A DNA stretch of 64,000 nt from Candidatus Avirikenella pullistercoris (lineage in GTDB: Bacteria; Bacteroidota; Bacteroidia; Bacteroidales; Rikenellaceae): positions 55,896 to 119,895 of the forward strand of contig DVIX01000010.1 in assembly GCA_018710935.1 (NCBI GenBank), given 5' to 3'. The first letter of the stretch is position 1. Every line of letters starts with the position of its first letter. Made by a program: the position numbers and the translations under genes. Shown here in pieces: positions 9,955 through 19,887 of the stretch. The notes under the pieces are model-generated. The model was not told the origin of the DNA and did not search any database. It was given only the letters and a program-made list of their open reading frames with translations.

Positions 9955-12900
9955 ATGTCATTTAAAAAAGAGAATAAAGTTAATAGCAGTTTTTCTAAAA
10001 TCAGAATCGGTCTTGCTTCTCCTGAAGAGATCTTGGAAAATTCCAGCGGGGAAGTGTTGAAGCCGGAAACTATTAACTATAGAACATATAAACCTGAACG
10101 TGATGGTCTTTTCTGTGAGAGAATTTTCGGTCCGGTAAAAGATTATGAGTGCCATTGCGGTAAGTATAAGAGAATACGTTATAAAGGGATCGTGTGCGAC
10201 CGATGCGGGGTGGAAGTTACGGAGAAAAAGGTGCGTCGTGAGCGTACGGGACATATCTCGTTGGTCGTTCCGGTAGTACATATTTGGTATTTCCGTTCTT
10301 TGCCCAATAAGATAGGTTATCTGATCGGTGTTCCTACCAAAAAATTGGAAGCGGTTATCTATTATGAACGTTATATCGTTGTTCAGCCGGGTATTGCTGA
10401 AGGAGTAAAAGAGTTGGATTTGTTGACGGAAAAAGAGTATCTGGATATTTTGGCTACACTTCCGAAATCCAATCAGCAGTTGGATAATTCCGACCCGAAT
10501 AAGTTTATTGCGATGATGGGGGCTGAAGCGGTTTATACTTTGTTGGAAAGAGTGGATTTGGATGAATTGTCTTATTCGCTTCGCCATAAAGCGAGCACGG
10601 AGACTTCTCAGCAACGTAAGAGCGAGGCTTTGAAACGGTTGAATGTGGTAGAAGCTTTCCGGGAGTCGAGAGAGAGCAATAATCCGACTTGGATGGTGCT
10701 GAAAGTCATTCCGGTTATTCCGCCGGAGTTGCGTCCATTGGTTCCGTTGGACGGCGGCCGTTTTGCTACTTCTGATCTGAATGACCTTTATCGTCGTGTA
10801 ATTATCCGTAATAATCGTTTGAAACGTCTGATCGAGATAAACGCTCCGGAAGTGATCCTGCGTAATGAAAAACGTATGCTTCAGGAGGCAGTCGATTCGT
10901 TGTTCGATAATTCCCGTAAATCCAATGCGGTGAAGACCGAATCCAATCGTCCGTTAAAATCCCTTTCCGACAGTTTGAAAGGGAAGCAAGGGCGTTTCCG
11001 TCAGAATTTGTTGGGTAAACGTGTCGATTATTCAGCCCGTTCCGTAATTGTTGTCGGTCCGGAATTGAAAATGCACGAGATGGGTATCCCGAAAGATATG
11101 GCGGCGGAACTTTATAAACCGTTTATTATTCGTAAGTTGATTGAACGGGGTATCGTTAAAACCGTTAAATCGGCTAAAAAAATCATAGACAGAAGAGATC
11201 CGGTTGTTTGGGATATTCTGGAAAATGTATTGAAAGGACACCCTGTATTGATGAACCGTGCTCCGACTCTTCACCGTTTAGGTATTCAGGCGTTCCAGCC
11301 TAAGTTGATTGAGGGGAAAGCTTTGCAGTTGCATCCGTTGGCATGTACGGCGTTCAATGCCGACTTCGACGGTGACCAGATGGCAGTACACCTGCCTTTG
11401 GGAAATGCAGCGATATTGGAAGCTCAGTTATTGATGTTGGGAGCGCACAATATTTTGAATCCTGCTAACGGAGCTCCTATTACCGTGCCTTCACAAGACA
11501 TGGTGTTGGGACTTTACTATATCACCAAGCCGCGTCCGGGTGTAAAAGGCGAAGGTTTGACTTTCTATTCTGCGGAAGAAGCGATTATCGCTTATAATGA
11601 GAGAAGGGCTGATTTGCATGCGAAAGTGAGAGTGAGAATGCAGTTGAAAGGAGAAGAAAAACCGAAATTGTTGGATACGACTATCGGGCGTATTATTTTC
11701 AACCAGCATGTACCGGAAGAGGTTGGTTATATCAATGAACTTTTGACCAAGAAATCTTTGCGCGATATTATCGGGAATGTGATGAAACGTTGCGGTGCTG
11801 CGCGTACTGCTGCTTTCCTGGATGATATTAAGAATTTGGGATACCGTATGGCGTTTGAAGGCGGTTTGTCTTTCAACCTCGATGCGGTAATCGTTCCGAA
11901 AGAGAAAGAGGCGTTGGTACAGGATGGTTATGCTCAGGTAGAAGAGGTGATGGAAAGTTACAATATGGGGCTTATCACCAACAATGAACGTTATAACCAG
12001 ATTATCGATATTTGGACGCATACCAATTCCAAATTGACTCAAACAGTATTGAAACAACTTACCGAGGACGATCAGGGTTTCAATCCGGTATATATGATGT
12101 TGGATTCGGGAGCACGTGGTTCTAAGGAACAGATTCGTCAGCTTTCCGGTATGCGTGGCCTTATGGCAAAACCGCAAAAATCCGGAGCCGAAGCGGCACA
12201 GATTATCGAAAACCCGATTTTGTCCAATTTTAAGGAAGGATTGTCGGTTTTGGAATATTTCATTTCTACACACGGTGCCCGTAAAGGTCTTGCCGATACT
12301 GCATTGAAAACAGCCGATGCCGGTTATCTGACCCGTCGTTTGGTGGATGTGGCGCAGGATGTCATTATCAATGAATACGATTGCGGCACTCTCCGTGGTT
12401 TGAGCGCAACTGCTATCAAACGAAACGAAGATGTGGTAGAAACTTTGTATGAAAGGATATTGGGACGTACGGCCGTACATGATGTGATTCATCCGTTGAC
12501 GGGCGAATTGATCGTTGCTGCCGGAGAAGAGATTACCGAAGATATCGCAAAACGGATTGAAGAATCTCCGATTGAACAGGTTGAAATCCGTTCCGTATTG
12601 ACTTGCGAGTCGAGAAAAGGAGTTTGTGCGAAGTGTTACGGACGTAACCTTGCAACGGGGCGTATGGTTCAGTTAGGAGAGGTTGTCGGCGTGATTGCCG
12701 CACAGTCTATCGGTGAGCCGGGTACACAGCTTACATTGCGTACATTCCACGTCGGTGGTGTTGCAGGCGGTGTGGCTTCTGATAATAAGATTACAGTGCG
12801 TTACGACGGCCGTGTAGAGATCGATGATTTGAGAACAGTCAGAAAGACGGATGAAACCGGTAAGGCGGTCGATGTAGTTATCAGTCGTTTGAGCGAACTT

Positions 12901-14166
12901 CGTATTGTCGATGTGAATACAGGCATTACTCTTTATAATCATAACCTGCCTTACGGTGCTACATTGTTCGTAGAAAATGGTTCGATGGTTAAGAAAGGCG
13001 ATGTAGTTTGCGAATGGGATCAATACAATGCGGTTATCATTTCCGAATACGACGGTAAAGTTAGTTTCGAAAGCGTGATAGACGGGGTTACCTATCGTGA
13101 AGAGGCCGATGAACAGACCGGCTTCCGCGAGAAAGTGATTATCGAAACGCGTGATAAAACCAAAAACCCGATTATTAAGATTGTCAATGATAACGGAGAA
13201 GAGCAGAAACAGTATAACTTACCGGTAGGTGCGCATATTGTTGTAAAAGAAGATGCGCATGTCAATGCGGGTGATATCTTGATTAAGATCCCGCGTGCAG
13301 TGGGTAAGGCGGGCGATATCACAGGGGGTCTTCCCCGTGTTACCGAGTTGTTTGAAGCTCGTAATCCGTCTAATCCGGCAGTGGTTTCCGAAATTGACGG
13401 AGAGGTATCGTTCGGTAAGATTAAACGTGGTAACCGCGAAATTATCGTTACCTCTAAATTGGGCGATGTCGTGAAATATTTAGTCCCTCTGTCCCGTCAG
13501 ATTCTGGTACAGGAAAACGACTATGTAAAAGCAGGTATGCCGTTGTCCGACGGTGCGATTACACCGGCTGATATTTTGGCGATACAGGGGCCGACTAAGG
13601 TTCAGGAATATATCGTAAATGAAATACAGGAAGTGTATCGGATGCAGGGTGTGAAAATCAATGATAAACACTTTGAAGTTATCGTCCGTCAAATGATGAA
13701 CAAAGTGAAGATTGAAGATCCGGGGGATACTAAGTTCCTGGAAGAGCAGATTGTCGATAAATGGGAATTTATGGAAGTGAATGACGAAATTTACGACAAG
13801 AAGGTAGTTACCGATCCGGGAGATTCGACTGTATTGAAAGCGGGACAGATTATTACGCTTCGTAAATTGCGTGATGAAAACTCTGTTCTGAAACGGAAAG
13901 ATTTGAAATTGGTAGAGGTAAGGGATGCTATTCCTGCTACATCCAATCAAATTTTGCAGGGGATTACCCGTGCAGCTCTTCAAACCAGCAGTTTCATGGC
14001 AGCGGCTTCTTTCCAGGAAACTACCAAGGTGTTGAATGAGGCGGCTATTTATGCTAAAGTCGATCCGTTGGAAAAACTGAAAGAGAATGTTATTTGCGGT
14101 CATTTGATACCGGCCGGTACAGGTATGCCGCAATATCAGAATTTGGAGGTTGCTATAAAAGAATAA
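9955..14166 (+). CDS. rpoC: DNA-directed RNA polymerase subunit beta'
   Basis: A 1403-residue catalytic subunit of RNA polymerase. The N-terminal zinc site is Cys66, Cys68, Cys81 and Cys84. The magnesium-binding NADFDGD motif lies at residues 468-474. A second zinc cluster ([15 protein letters not shown]) and the following [16 protein letters not shown] trigger/bridge region are present. The length fits the Bacteroidetes form. It is the last gene of the unit, with a strong terminator 15 bases after its stop. Confidence 0.99.
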   Translation: MSFKKENKVNSSFSKIRIGLASPEEILENSSGEVLKPETINYRTYKPERDGLFCERIFGPVKDYECHCGKYKRIRYKGIVCDRCGVEVTEKKVRRERTGHISLVVPVVHIWYFRSLPNKIGYLIGVPTKKLEAVIYYERYIVVQPGIAEGVKELDLLTEKEYLDILATLPKSNQQLDNSDPNKFIAMMGAEAVYTLLERVDLDELSYSLRHKASTETSQQRKSEALKRLNVVEAFRESRESNNPTWMVLKVIPVIPPELRPLVPLDGGRFATSDLNDLYRRVIIRNNRLKRLIEINAPEVILRNEKRMLQEAVDSLFDNSRKSNAVKTESNRPLKSLSDSLKGKQGRFRQNLLGKRVDYSARSVIVVGPELKMHEMGIPKDMAAELYKPFIIRKLIERGIVKTVKSAKKIIDRRDPVVWDILENVLKGHPVLMNRAPTLHRLGIQAFQPKLIEGKALQLHPLACTAFNADFDGDQMAVHLPLGNAAILEAQLLMLGAHNILNPANGAPITVPSQDMVLGLYYITKPRPGVKGEGLTFYSAEEAIIAYNERRADLHAKVRVRMQLKGEEKPKLLDTTIGRIIFNQHVPEEVGYINELLTKKSLRDIIGNVMKRCGAARTAAFLDDIKNLGYRMAFEGGLSFNLDAVIVPKEKEALVQDGYAQVEEVMESYNMGLITNNERYNQIIDIWTHTNSKLTQTVLKQLTEDDQGFNPVYMMLDSGARGSKEQIRQLSGMRGLMAKPQKSGAEAAQIIENPILSNFKEGLSVLEYFISTHGARKGLADTALKTADAGYLTRRLVDVAQDVIINEYDCGTLRGLSATAIKRNEDVVETLYERILGRTAVHDVIHPLTGELIVAAGEEITEDIAKRIEESPIEQVEIRSVLTCESRKGVCAKCYGRNLATGRMVQLGEVVGVIAAQSIGEPGTQLTLRTFHVGGVAGGVASDNKITVRYDGRVEIDDLRTVRKTDETGKAVDVVISRLSELRIVDVNTGITLYNHNLPYGATLFVENGSMVKKGDVVCEWDQYNAVIISEYDGKVSFESVIDGVTYREEADEQTGFREKVIIETRDKTKNPIIKIVNDNGEEQKQYNLPVGAHIVVKEDAHVNAGDILIKIPRAVGKAGDITGGLPRVTELFEARNPSNPAVVSEIDGEVSFGKIKRGNREIIVTSKLGDVVKYLVPLSRQILVQENDYVKAGMPLSDGAITPADILAIQGPTKVQEYIVNEIQEVYRMQGVKINDKHFEVIVRQMMNKVKIEDPGDTKFLEEQIVDKWEFMEVNDEIYDKKVVTDPGDSTVLKAGQIITLRKLRDENSVLKRKDLKLVEVRDAIPATSNQILQGITRAALQTSSFMAAASFQETTKVLNEAAIYAKVDPLEKLKENVICGHLIPAGTGMPQYQNLEVAIKE

Positions 14167-14180
14167 CGTTTATTCCAGAT

Positions 14181-14223
14181 AAAAGAAAAGGGCTTTTCAA
14201 TCGGGAAAGCCCTTTTCTTTTTT
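14181..14223 (+). terminator. Terminator of the rpoBC operon
   Basis: A 16-base stem (14181-14196 with 14206-14221) with a GC-rich top and a T-rich end. It closes the long tuf-to-rpoC unit. Confidence 0.93.
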
Positions 14224-14350
14224 AAAAGTATTTGCGAATAATTGAATGGCTTTTATGGATTATTTCGGCAGTTTAGTATTTATTTATGGGATCAAGATGA
14301 TTTTCTCGATTTATAGCTTGTATTTTTAAAAAAGAATGAAGGCATGAAAT

Positions 14351-14387
14351 AAAATAAAAGGGGCTTTTGATTAGAAAAAGCCCCTTT
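14351..14387 (-). terminator. Terminator of efp (minus strand)
   Basis: Stem 14357-14368 with 14376-14387. On the minus strand it is followed by a T-rich stretch with scattered A. It lies 34 bases beyond the efp stop codon. Confidence 0.88.
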
Positions 14388-14420
14388 CGTTTGCCATTAT
14401 ATAATATATATAAGAGGAAT

Positions 14421-14987
14421 TTATTTCACTCTTTCATAATATTCACGGGTACGTGTATCGACACGAATTTTTTCTCCTGTATTGATAAACAACGGAACTT
14501 TGATAGTTGCACCGGTTTCTACCGTAGCGGGTTTGAGAGCATTGGTGGATGCGGTATCGCCTTTTACCCCCGGTTCGGTGTAAGTGATTTCCATTTCGAT
14601 AATAGGAGGAAGTTCTGCGCTCAGTACTTGTTCTTTTTCGGTGTGGAACATTACTTCTACGACTTGTCCTTCTTTCATCAGGTCGGAGTTTTCAATCAAT
14701 TCTTTCGGAATGTATATTTGTTCGAATGTTTCGGTATGCATGAAGTTGCAACCCATGTCGTCTTCGTACAGGAACTGGTAAGGACGGCGTTCAACACGTA
14801 CCGGTTCGATTTTTTCACCGGCGGTAAACGTGTTATCGATTGTACGCCCGTTTTCTAAGTTTTTTAGTTTGGTACGAACGAATGCCGGTCCTTTGCCCGG
14901 TTTAACATGCTGAAATTCTACGACAACATATGTTTTGCCGTTATATTCGATGCACATTCCGTTTTTCAAATCCGCGGTTGTAGCCAT
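14421..14987 (-). CDS. efp: Translation elongation factor P
   Basis: A 188-residue protein that binds stalled ribosomes between the P and E sites and speeds peptide bond formation at polyproline stretches. It has the usual three beta-barrel domains, with [16 protein letters not shown] near the N terminus and the C-terminal [22 protein letters not shown]. The modified loop tip carries Lys in KPGKGPAF (residue 32), the usual modified position. A TATCTTTG box on the minus strand at 15021-15028 gives a short leader. Confidence 0.98.
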   Translation of the reverse strand: MATTADLKNGMCIEYNGKTYVVVEFQHVKPGKGPAFVRTKLKNLENGRTIDNTFTAGEKIEPVRVERRPYQFLYEDDMGCNFMHTETFEQIYIPKELIENSDLMKEGQVVEVMFHTEKEQVLSAELPPIIEMEITYTEPGVKGDTASTNALKPATVETGATIKVPLFINTGEKIRVDTRTREYYERVK

Positions 14988-15020
14988 ATATCTTTGTATT
15001 TATAGTTTTTATGAATGGGA

Positions 15021-15028
15021 CAAAGATA
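15021..15028 (-). promoter_or_regulatory. -7 box for efp
   Basis: Minus-strand TATCTTTG, a perfect match to TAnnTTTG, 33 bases before the efp start. The -33 position reads TTTC, so that box is only partial. Confidence 0.6.
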
Positions 15029-15057
15029 GTTAAAAATTTTATTTTCGGAAAAACAGT

Positions 15058-15357
15058 TTATGCTTCTCCCATCGGAGTAATATTGATAGGATCTTGTTCG
15101 TGCGGCAAAGTATGTATCTTTATATCCCCGAAAGTCGTTTCATATCGTTTGATATTTTCCTGCAAAGAGATTAGCAGGCGTTTTGCCTGTTCCGGGGCTA
15201 AAATGACACGGCTCTTTACCTGTCCCTTTTCTGATCCGGGCATCAAACGGATGAAGTCCAATACGAATTCGGAAGAGGAGTGGGCTATTACTGCAAAATT
15301 GGAATATATCCCATCGGCGACTTTGTCGTCTATTTCGATATTGATTTCTTCTCCCAT
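15058..15357 (-). CDS. DUF3467 family protein
   Basis: A 99-residue soluble protein of the DUF3467 family, with no known biochemical role. Visible features are an acidic start (MGEEINIEIDDKVADGIYSN), the conserved HSSSEFVLDFIRLMPG, a central KSRVILAPEQAKRLLISLQENI and the final NITPMGEA. The family is widespread in Bacteroidetes and usually lies near rpoC, as here. There is no signal peptide or membrane span. A TATTTTTG box at 15380-15387 on the minus strand may be its -7 element. Confidence 0.85.
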   Translation of the reverse strand: MGEEINIEIDDKVADGIYSNFAVIAHSSSEFVLDFIRLMPGSEKGQVKSRVILAPEQAKRLLISLQENIKRYETTFGDIKIHTLPHEQDPINITPMGEA

Positions 15358-15379
15358 AGTTTTAATTTTTATAGATATG

Positions 15380-15387
15380 CAAAAATA
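15380..15387 (-). promoter_or_regulatory. Possible -7 box for the DUF3467 gene
   Basis: Minus-strand TATTTTTG fits TAnnTTTG, 23 bases before the start codon. No matching -33 box was seen. Confidence 0.45.
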
Positions 15388-16074
15388 ACCATTACAAGGG
15401 GAGTCTGGTTGTTTGTACGAACTAATTTAACAACAAGTTATCAACATGTTTCAGGGGAAATATGCGTTTGTTGGAACTATGCAATGGAAATTATTCATCG
15501 GGGATTTATAGTATTTATTGAATGGTAGAAGGCTTTTCTCGTTTCAGTTTTTAAAAGAAAAAGGGAAAATTTTTTCGAGATTGCGTTTCCCCGGTTATTC
15601 TTTATCAATATTATATTGATTGACAGTAAATTGTTTTGGAGTACCTGTGGAATACAAAAATAGTTGTAGATAAATAATAGAAAGATAATTTGGAATTTTA
15701 ATGAATAAATGTTGGTATTTATTTTATTTTTTGTAAAAAATATATATCTTTATAAGCAATAAACTTGTAAATTGGAAGAGATTGTACATAGCATATGTTG
15801 CTGGTATCTTTATAGTTTGGAGGCAAAAGAGGAGTTCTTTTTTTAATGAGGAGAGGGGGAGAGAGTAATATAATTAATGAGTTGTTCGGATTGTCGCTGA
15901 ATGTATGGAGGTGGATTTGAATAGCAGAAAAAGTTCGGATACTTCGGTGAATTTTCCGAAACGGAATAGTAGCTTTTATCGTTTAAGTTCGGTCGTTTAT
16001 TTTTCCTGTTATTTATTCGGTTATCATAATAGAGATGTAACCCAAATTATATTATAAATTAAAACAGAGTAAAT
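15388..16074 (+). other. Long AT-rich intergenic region with a possible promoter
   Basis: About 690 bases without a convincing gene. A TTG at 15782-15784 with a TATCTTTA at 15805-15812 (20-base spacing) could start the messenger of the 16075 gene with a long leader. A second TATCTTTA lies at 15745-15752. I saw no riboswitch motif, tRNA or repeat. Confidence 0.4.
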
Positions 16075-17643
16075 ATGAAGAAAATTTTTCTATTCTTAAC
16101 TCTTGGTCTGTTGACGGTGTCGTTCAGTAACGATGTTGCCGCACAGCAAAAGAAACCGCGTATCGGTATTGCCGGTATTTATGTAGAGAATAGCGTTTTC
16201 ATGCCTAATCGCCAGGAAATGGTAGGGCGTCCGGTTCAAATGCCGGATTATTTGGATCCTGATTCCGTTATGGGACAAGCTGCGGAATGGCTTCCTGCTT
16301 TGAGAGGATCCGGAAATGGCCGCGGGCCGATTACAAAGGAATCGTATGATGCTTTTGTTGAAGATGCATTGGAAGTAATTAAGGCGAATATGCCTTATGA
16401 TGCTTTTTGGTTTTATAACCATGGGGCATGTAGTGTAGAAGGCGTAGATGATCCGGAAGGTGATTTCATGGAAAAAATACGTGGTGTTATCGGGAACGAT
16501 GTTCTCACTACTACTACGATGGACCTTCACGGTAATGTTTCTTGGAAAGTCGCTCTTTATTCCGACTTAATCACTACATTCCGTAAAGCGCCGCATGATG
16601 ATAGCCGTGAATCGAACCGCCGTGGTGTGGCTAACCTTCTTGAACGCCTTGAATCAGGTAAAGGCCGTCCTGCTTATAAAGCATGGGTAGCTGTTCCTGT
16701 ATTGGTTTCGGGAGAATGGTCGAGTACCCGTGCAGAACCGGCTAAATCGCTTTATGCTATGGTTCCTGAAGTAGAAGCTATGCCTGGTGTAATCGATGCA
16801 GGTATCTGGATCGGTTATGTATGGGGAGATAACCAACGTAACTCGGGTGTCGTTATGGTTGTAGGTGACGACAAAGAACAAGTAGGTGCAGGTGCGAAAA
16901 AACTTGCGCAAAAATTCTGGGATGTACGTAATCAGTTTACTTTGGAAGCACCGGGATATTCTCTTGAAAAATGTCTTGATTTAGCGATTGCCAGCGATAA
17001 AAAACCGTTCTTCATCAGCGATATGGGTGATAACCCTGGTGGTGGTGGTTCAGGTGAAGTAACTTGGACATTGGCTCGCGTATTGAAACGTCCGGAATTG
17101 CAATCTCCGAATGGTAAGAGCTTGCTTTATTGCTCTATCCCGGGAGATGAAATGGTTGAAGCGGCTCGTAAAGCAGGTGTAGGCGGACATGCTGAAGCTT
17201 ATGTAGGGGCAATGGTAGATAACTCTTATGAACCGCCTATCTTGTTATCGGGTGAAGTTGTATATGTTAGCCCGGAAGAGGAAGCACAGCCGACAGACAA
17301 TCAGGCTCCTTTCCGCAGACGTAACAATATAGCTATTATTAAAACAGGTAGCGTTTATGTAGTAGTGGGAACTTCTTCTCCTACTCCTAACTTGGAAGGA
17401 ACCGGAATAGATCCGAGCAAAATGGATATCGTAATGGTTAAACAAGGTTACTTGGTAAATCAATGGTATAATATGAAAGCGGATTGGGTAATGGCATTCA
17501 CTCGTGGTAGTGTTGACCAGGACTTCCAGAAATTGCCGTATCAAAATATCGTTAGACCGATGTTCCCATTAGATCCTGATATGGCGGATCCGGAACTGAA
17601 TGTAATATTCGTGCCTTCTGCAAAACATTTCTACGGAAGATAG
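16075..17643 (+). CDS. Exported M81-family (MlrC/microcystinase-like) metallopeptidase homologue
   Basis: A 522-residue protein of the M81 family, whose best-known member is MlrC, a zinc enzyme that degrades linearised microcystin; most members have unknown substrates. Residues 1-24 form a signal peptide ending in VAAQ. The N-terminal family motif appears as GIYVENSVF (about 34-42) and is followed by YNHGA (114-118), the DDPEGD segment, MDLHGN with Asp150 and His152, and APHDD with His174; these lie where the family binds metal. A later DMGDNPGGGG (316-325) is also diagnostic. The gene stands alone, with its own terminator. The physiological substrate cannot be inferred; a role in peptide scavenging from the periplasm is possible. 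Export is the unusual feature. Confidence 0.85.
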   Translation: MKKIFLFLTLGLLTVSFSNDVAAQQKKPRIGIAGIYVENSVFMPNRQEMVGRPVQMPDYLDPDSVMGQAAEWLPALRGSGNGRGPITKESYDAFVEDALEVIKANMPYDAFWFYNHGACSVEGVDDPEGDFMEKIRGVIGNDVLTTTTMDLHGNVSWKVALYSDLITTFRKAPHDDSRESNRRGVANLLERLESGKGRPAYKAWVAVPVLVSGEWSSTRAEPAKSLYAMVPEVEAMPGVIDAGIWIGYVWGDNQRNSGVVMVVGDDKEQVGAGAKKLAQKFWDVRNQFTLEAPGYSLEKCLDLAIASDKKPFFISDMGDNPGGGGSGEVTWTLARVLKRPELQSPNGKSLLYCSIPGDEMVEAARKAGVGGHAEAYVGAMVDNSYEPPILLSGEVVYVSPEEEAQPTDNQAPFRRRNNIAIIKTGSVYVVVGTSSPTPNLEGTGIDPSKMDIVMVKQGYLVNQWYNMKADWVMAFTRGSVDQDFQKLPYQNIVRPMFPLDPDMADPELNVIFVPSAKHFYGR

Positions 17644-17670
17644 ACGTAAGTTTATATCGAAAAAATTGGA

Positions 17671-17706
17671 TAATTGCCGGGAACATTGTTTCCGGCAATT
17701 ATTTTT
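17671..17706 (+). terminator. Terminator after the M81 gene
   Basis: A 13-pair stem (17671-17683 with 17689-17701, one G-T pair) with a CATTG loop and a T run. It closes the single-gene unit. Confidence 0.9.
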
Positions 17707-17862
17707 ATCGGCTTTTACAGACCGGAATTTGATATATTGTTCGTATTTAAGATATTTGTTAATAAAACCGGGTTTATGAGATAGTTAAGGTAATTTGTTT
17801 AATTTTGTAAATTAAGTATTTGAAAAATAATCGATAATTAGTTTCGGTATATTTGGAAAATT

Positions 17863-19086
17863 ATGAGCAGAATTTTATTCTATTGTTTTTCCGTCTTATT
17901 TTTAATTGCCTGTAATAAAGAGGATAATCGGCCTGTTATTGAGGAAAAGGAACGGACATTATTGATATATATTTCCGGGAATAATTCCCTTTCCGGAAAT
18001 GTAGATAGAAGTTTGGAGAATATTAAATCCGGTGTTCGGAATGCAGATTCGAATAGCGATTATGTGTTGGTATATGTCGATAAGAGGGGGAATAATCCCC
18101 GGTTATTGTTGATAGAAAAAGAAGAGGGAACGGTTGTTCAAAAGGTCGTGAAAGAGTATGAGGCTCAGAATTCTGCTTCGAAAGAGGTGATGAGTGCTGT
18201 TTTGAAAGATGCATTCGGTGCATACCCTTCGAAAAGACAGGCTTTGTCTTTGTGGTCCCATGGGTATGGGTGGGTGCCTTCTTCGTTTCCTCCTTCTCGG
18301 GGGAACTATCGGGGAACTTATTCGGAGGATAGCATGAATCCTTTGCTTCGTCATGTAGTTCTTACCCGTTGGTTCGGACAGGATGGTTCGGATTTTATGG
18401 AACTTGCCGAATTGAAAGAAGTTTTGAAACAATTTCCGAAGTTCGAATATATTGTTTTCGATGCCTGTTTAATGGGGAATATCGAAGTTGTTTATGAATT
18501 GCGGGATTGTGCCGATTATATTATGGCTTCTCCGACAGAAGTTTTAGCTTACGGCTTTCCGTATCAATGGATGCTGCCTTTTATGTGCAAGCCGGTTCCT
18601 GATTTGCAGAGGGCATGTGAACAGTTTTATGAATTTTATAATACGAAACAAGATAATCAAATTGCATCTGCTTCTATTGCGTTGGTGCAAACTTCGGGAT
18701 TGGAGCCTTTGGCTTCAACTGTAGCGGCGATTATGGCAGGAAATACGAGTCTCGCTTCATTGAATCCCGATAATGTCCAGGCTTATGATCCTTATGTAAA
18801 CAATGTCTTTTATGATTTGGGAGATTTTATCGGACAAATAGCTCCTTCAGACGCCTATGAATTGTTCCGGCAGCGGTTGGAACAGGTTGTCCTTGCCGCA
18901 TACCATACGCCTACGACTCTTAGTGCCTTAGTAAGCGGGTGGGGAAGTACGATTACTATTCAAAAATATAGCGGATTGAGTACTTATATTAAAATACCGA
19001 AATATTCATCTCTGAATCCGGATCCGGATTATGACCTTTCTGCGGCGAGTGCTTTGTTGGAATGGAATCGGGCAATCGGTTATTAG
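17863..19086 (+). CDS. Clostripain-family (C11) cysteine peptidase lipoprotein
   Basis: A 407-residue secreted protease homologue. The lipobox LIAC puts the lipidated cysteine at residue 17, so it should sit in the cell envelope or on the surface. The C11 pattern is clear: LLIYISGNNSL after the anchor, catalytic His133 in LWSHGYGW, and catalytic Cys202 in IVFDACLMGN, followed by the ADYIMASPTEV segment typical of the family. C11 enzymes cleave after basic residues and are often self-processed. It lies between its own promoter candidate (TAATTTTG at 17800) and a bidirectional terminator. The target protein is unknown. Confidence 0.92.
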   Translation: MSRILFYCFSVLFLIACNKEDNRPVIEEKERTLLIYISGNNSLSGNVDRSLENIKSGVRNADSNSDYVLVYVDKRGNNPRLLLIEKEEGTVVQKVVKEYEAQNSASKEVMSAVLKDAFGAYPSKRQALSLWSHGYGWVPSSFPPSRGNYRGTYSEDSMNPLLRHVVLTRWFGQDGSDFMELAELKEVLKQFPKFEYIVFDACLMGNIEVVYELRDCADYIMASPTEVLAYGFPYQWMLPFMCKPVPDLQRACEQFYEFYNTKQDNQIASASIALVQTSGLEPLASTVAAIMAGNTSLASLNPDNVQAYDPYVNNVFYDLGDFIGQIAPSDAYELFRQRLEQVVLAAYHTPTTLSALVSGWGSTITIQKYSGLSTYIKIPKYSSLNPDPDYDLSAASALLEWNRAIGY

Positions 19087-19189
19087 TACGTCCGGAGATT
19101 ATGAAAATAAGAGATATGGGAATCCGGAATGGAATATTCAACCGTGTTGTTCGTGCCGACTGAGTTACAAAAGTTTTATATGAAAATAA

Positions 19190-19226
19190 AATAAAGGAGG
19201 GAGAAATTTTTCTCCCTCCTTTATTT
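19190..19226. terminator. Bidirectional terminator between convergent genes
   Basis: AGGAGGGAGA at 19195-19204 pairs perfectly with TCTCCCTCCT at 19211-19220, with A-rich and T-rich flanks. It can end the protease gene on the plus strand and the DUF4251 gene on the minus strand. Confidence 0.88.
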
Positions 19227-19272
19227 AGTGATTATTCTTTAAAAGATAATGTATTGTTTTTTGATACTGTCT

Positions 19273-19815
19273 TTAAGAATTGATCGGTTGTATTATTCCG
19301 TTAAAGGTTACGCCCGGTTGGAACGGTGACGATATGGAAAGCGTACAGCCAGTTCCTTCTGGTGTGACATTGATAACGAATGTGTAAGGATTGGTTGTCC
19401 ATGTATCTGTCGCTACTATTGTAACAGTCCATCCCCCACTGTTATTGGCCTTTACATTATAGGTAAAATGCGAGGTATAAAAATCCAGACGTTTGTATAA
19501 TGTCGGTTGTCCGGTGTAGGAACTTGCCCCGTAAATAGGTAAAAATGCCTTAAACATAGTAGGGCTTACCCATAGGCCGTACATGCCGGGAAGGTCAATA
19601 TCATTGATATTGGGATTAATGGTAGAGATAATCTGGTTTGCATTGAACGTAAAGGATTCGCTTTTTACCAAATCCCCGATTTCCTGAGCTTGTTGAGCGT
19701 TCTCGACAGCCCGTACTTCCCTTCGCTCTTCTTTTGCCGGGTTTTGCGAGTAAGATTGTAAATTGGCAAATATGCCGATTGTAGCCATTAATGACACAAT
19801 TAAGAACTTTTTCAT
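19273..19815 (-). CDS. Exported DUF4251 protein
   Basis: A 180-residue protein with a signal peptide (residues 1-23, ending SYSQ) and one DUF4251 domain. Family features are SFTFNANQI near residue 54, GMYGLWVSPTMFKAFLPIYG around 77-96 and the beta-rich C-terminal part with FVINVTPEGTGCTLSISS. The family is common in Bacteroidales and of unknown function; the fold is predicted to be periplasmic beta-rich. It is transcribed toward the protease gene. The upstream GH2 gene is on the same strand, 72 bases away, so co-transcription is possible but not shown. Confidence 0.85.
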   Translation of the reverse strand: MKKFLIVSLMATIGIFANLQSYSQNPAKEERREVRAVENAQQAQEIGDLVKSESFTFNANQIISTINPNINDIDLPGMYGLWVSPTMFKAFLPIYGASSYTGQPTLYKRLDFYTSHFTYNVKANNSGGWTVTIVATDTWTTNPYTFVINVTPEGTGCTLSISSPFQPGVTFNGIIQPINS

Positions 19816-19887
19816 AACTTATTTTTATTTTTTAGGTTGATATAATAAAATATTGAATAAATTTTTTCTATACGAATAGTTCTACAA

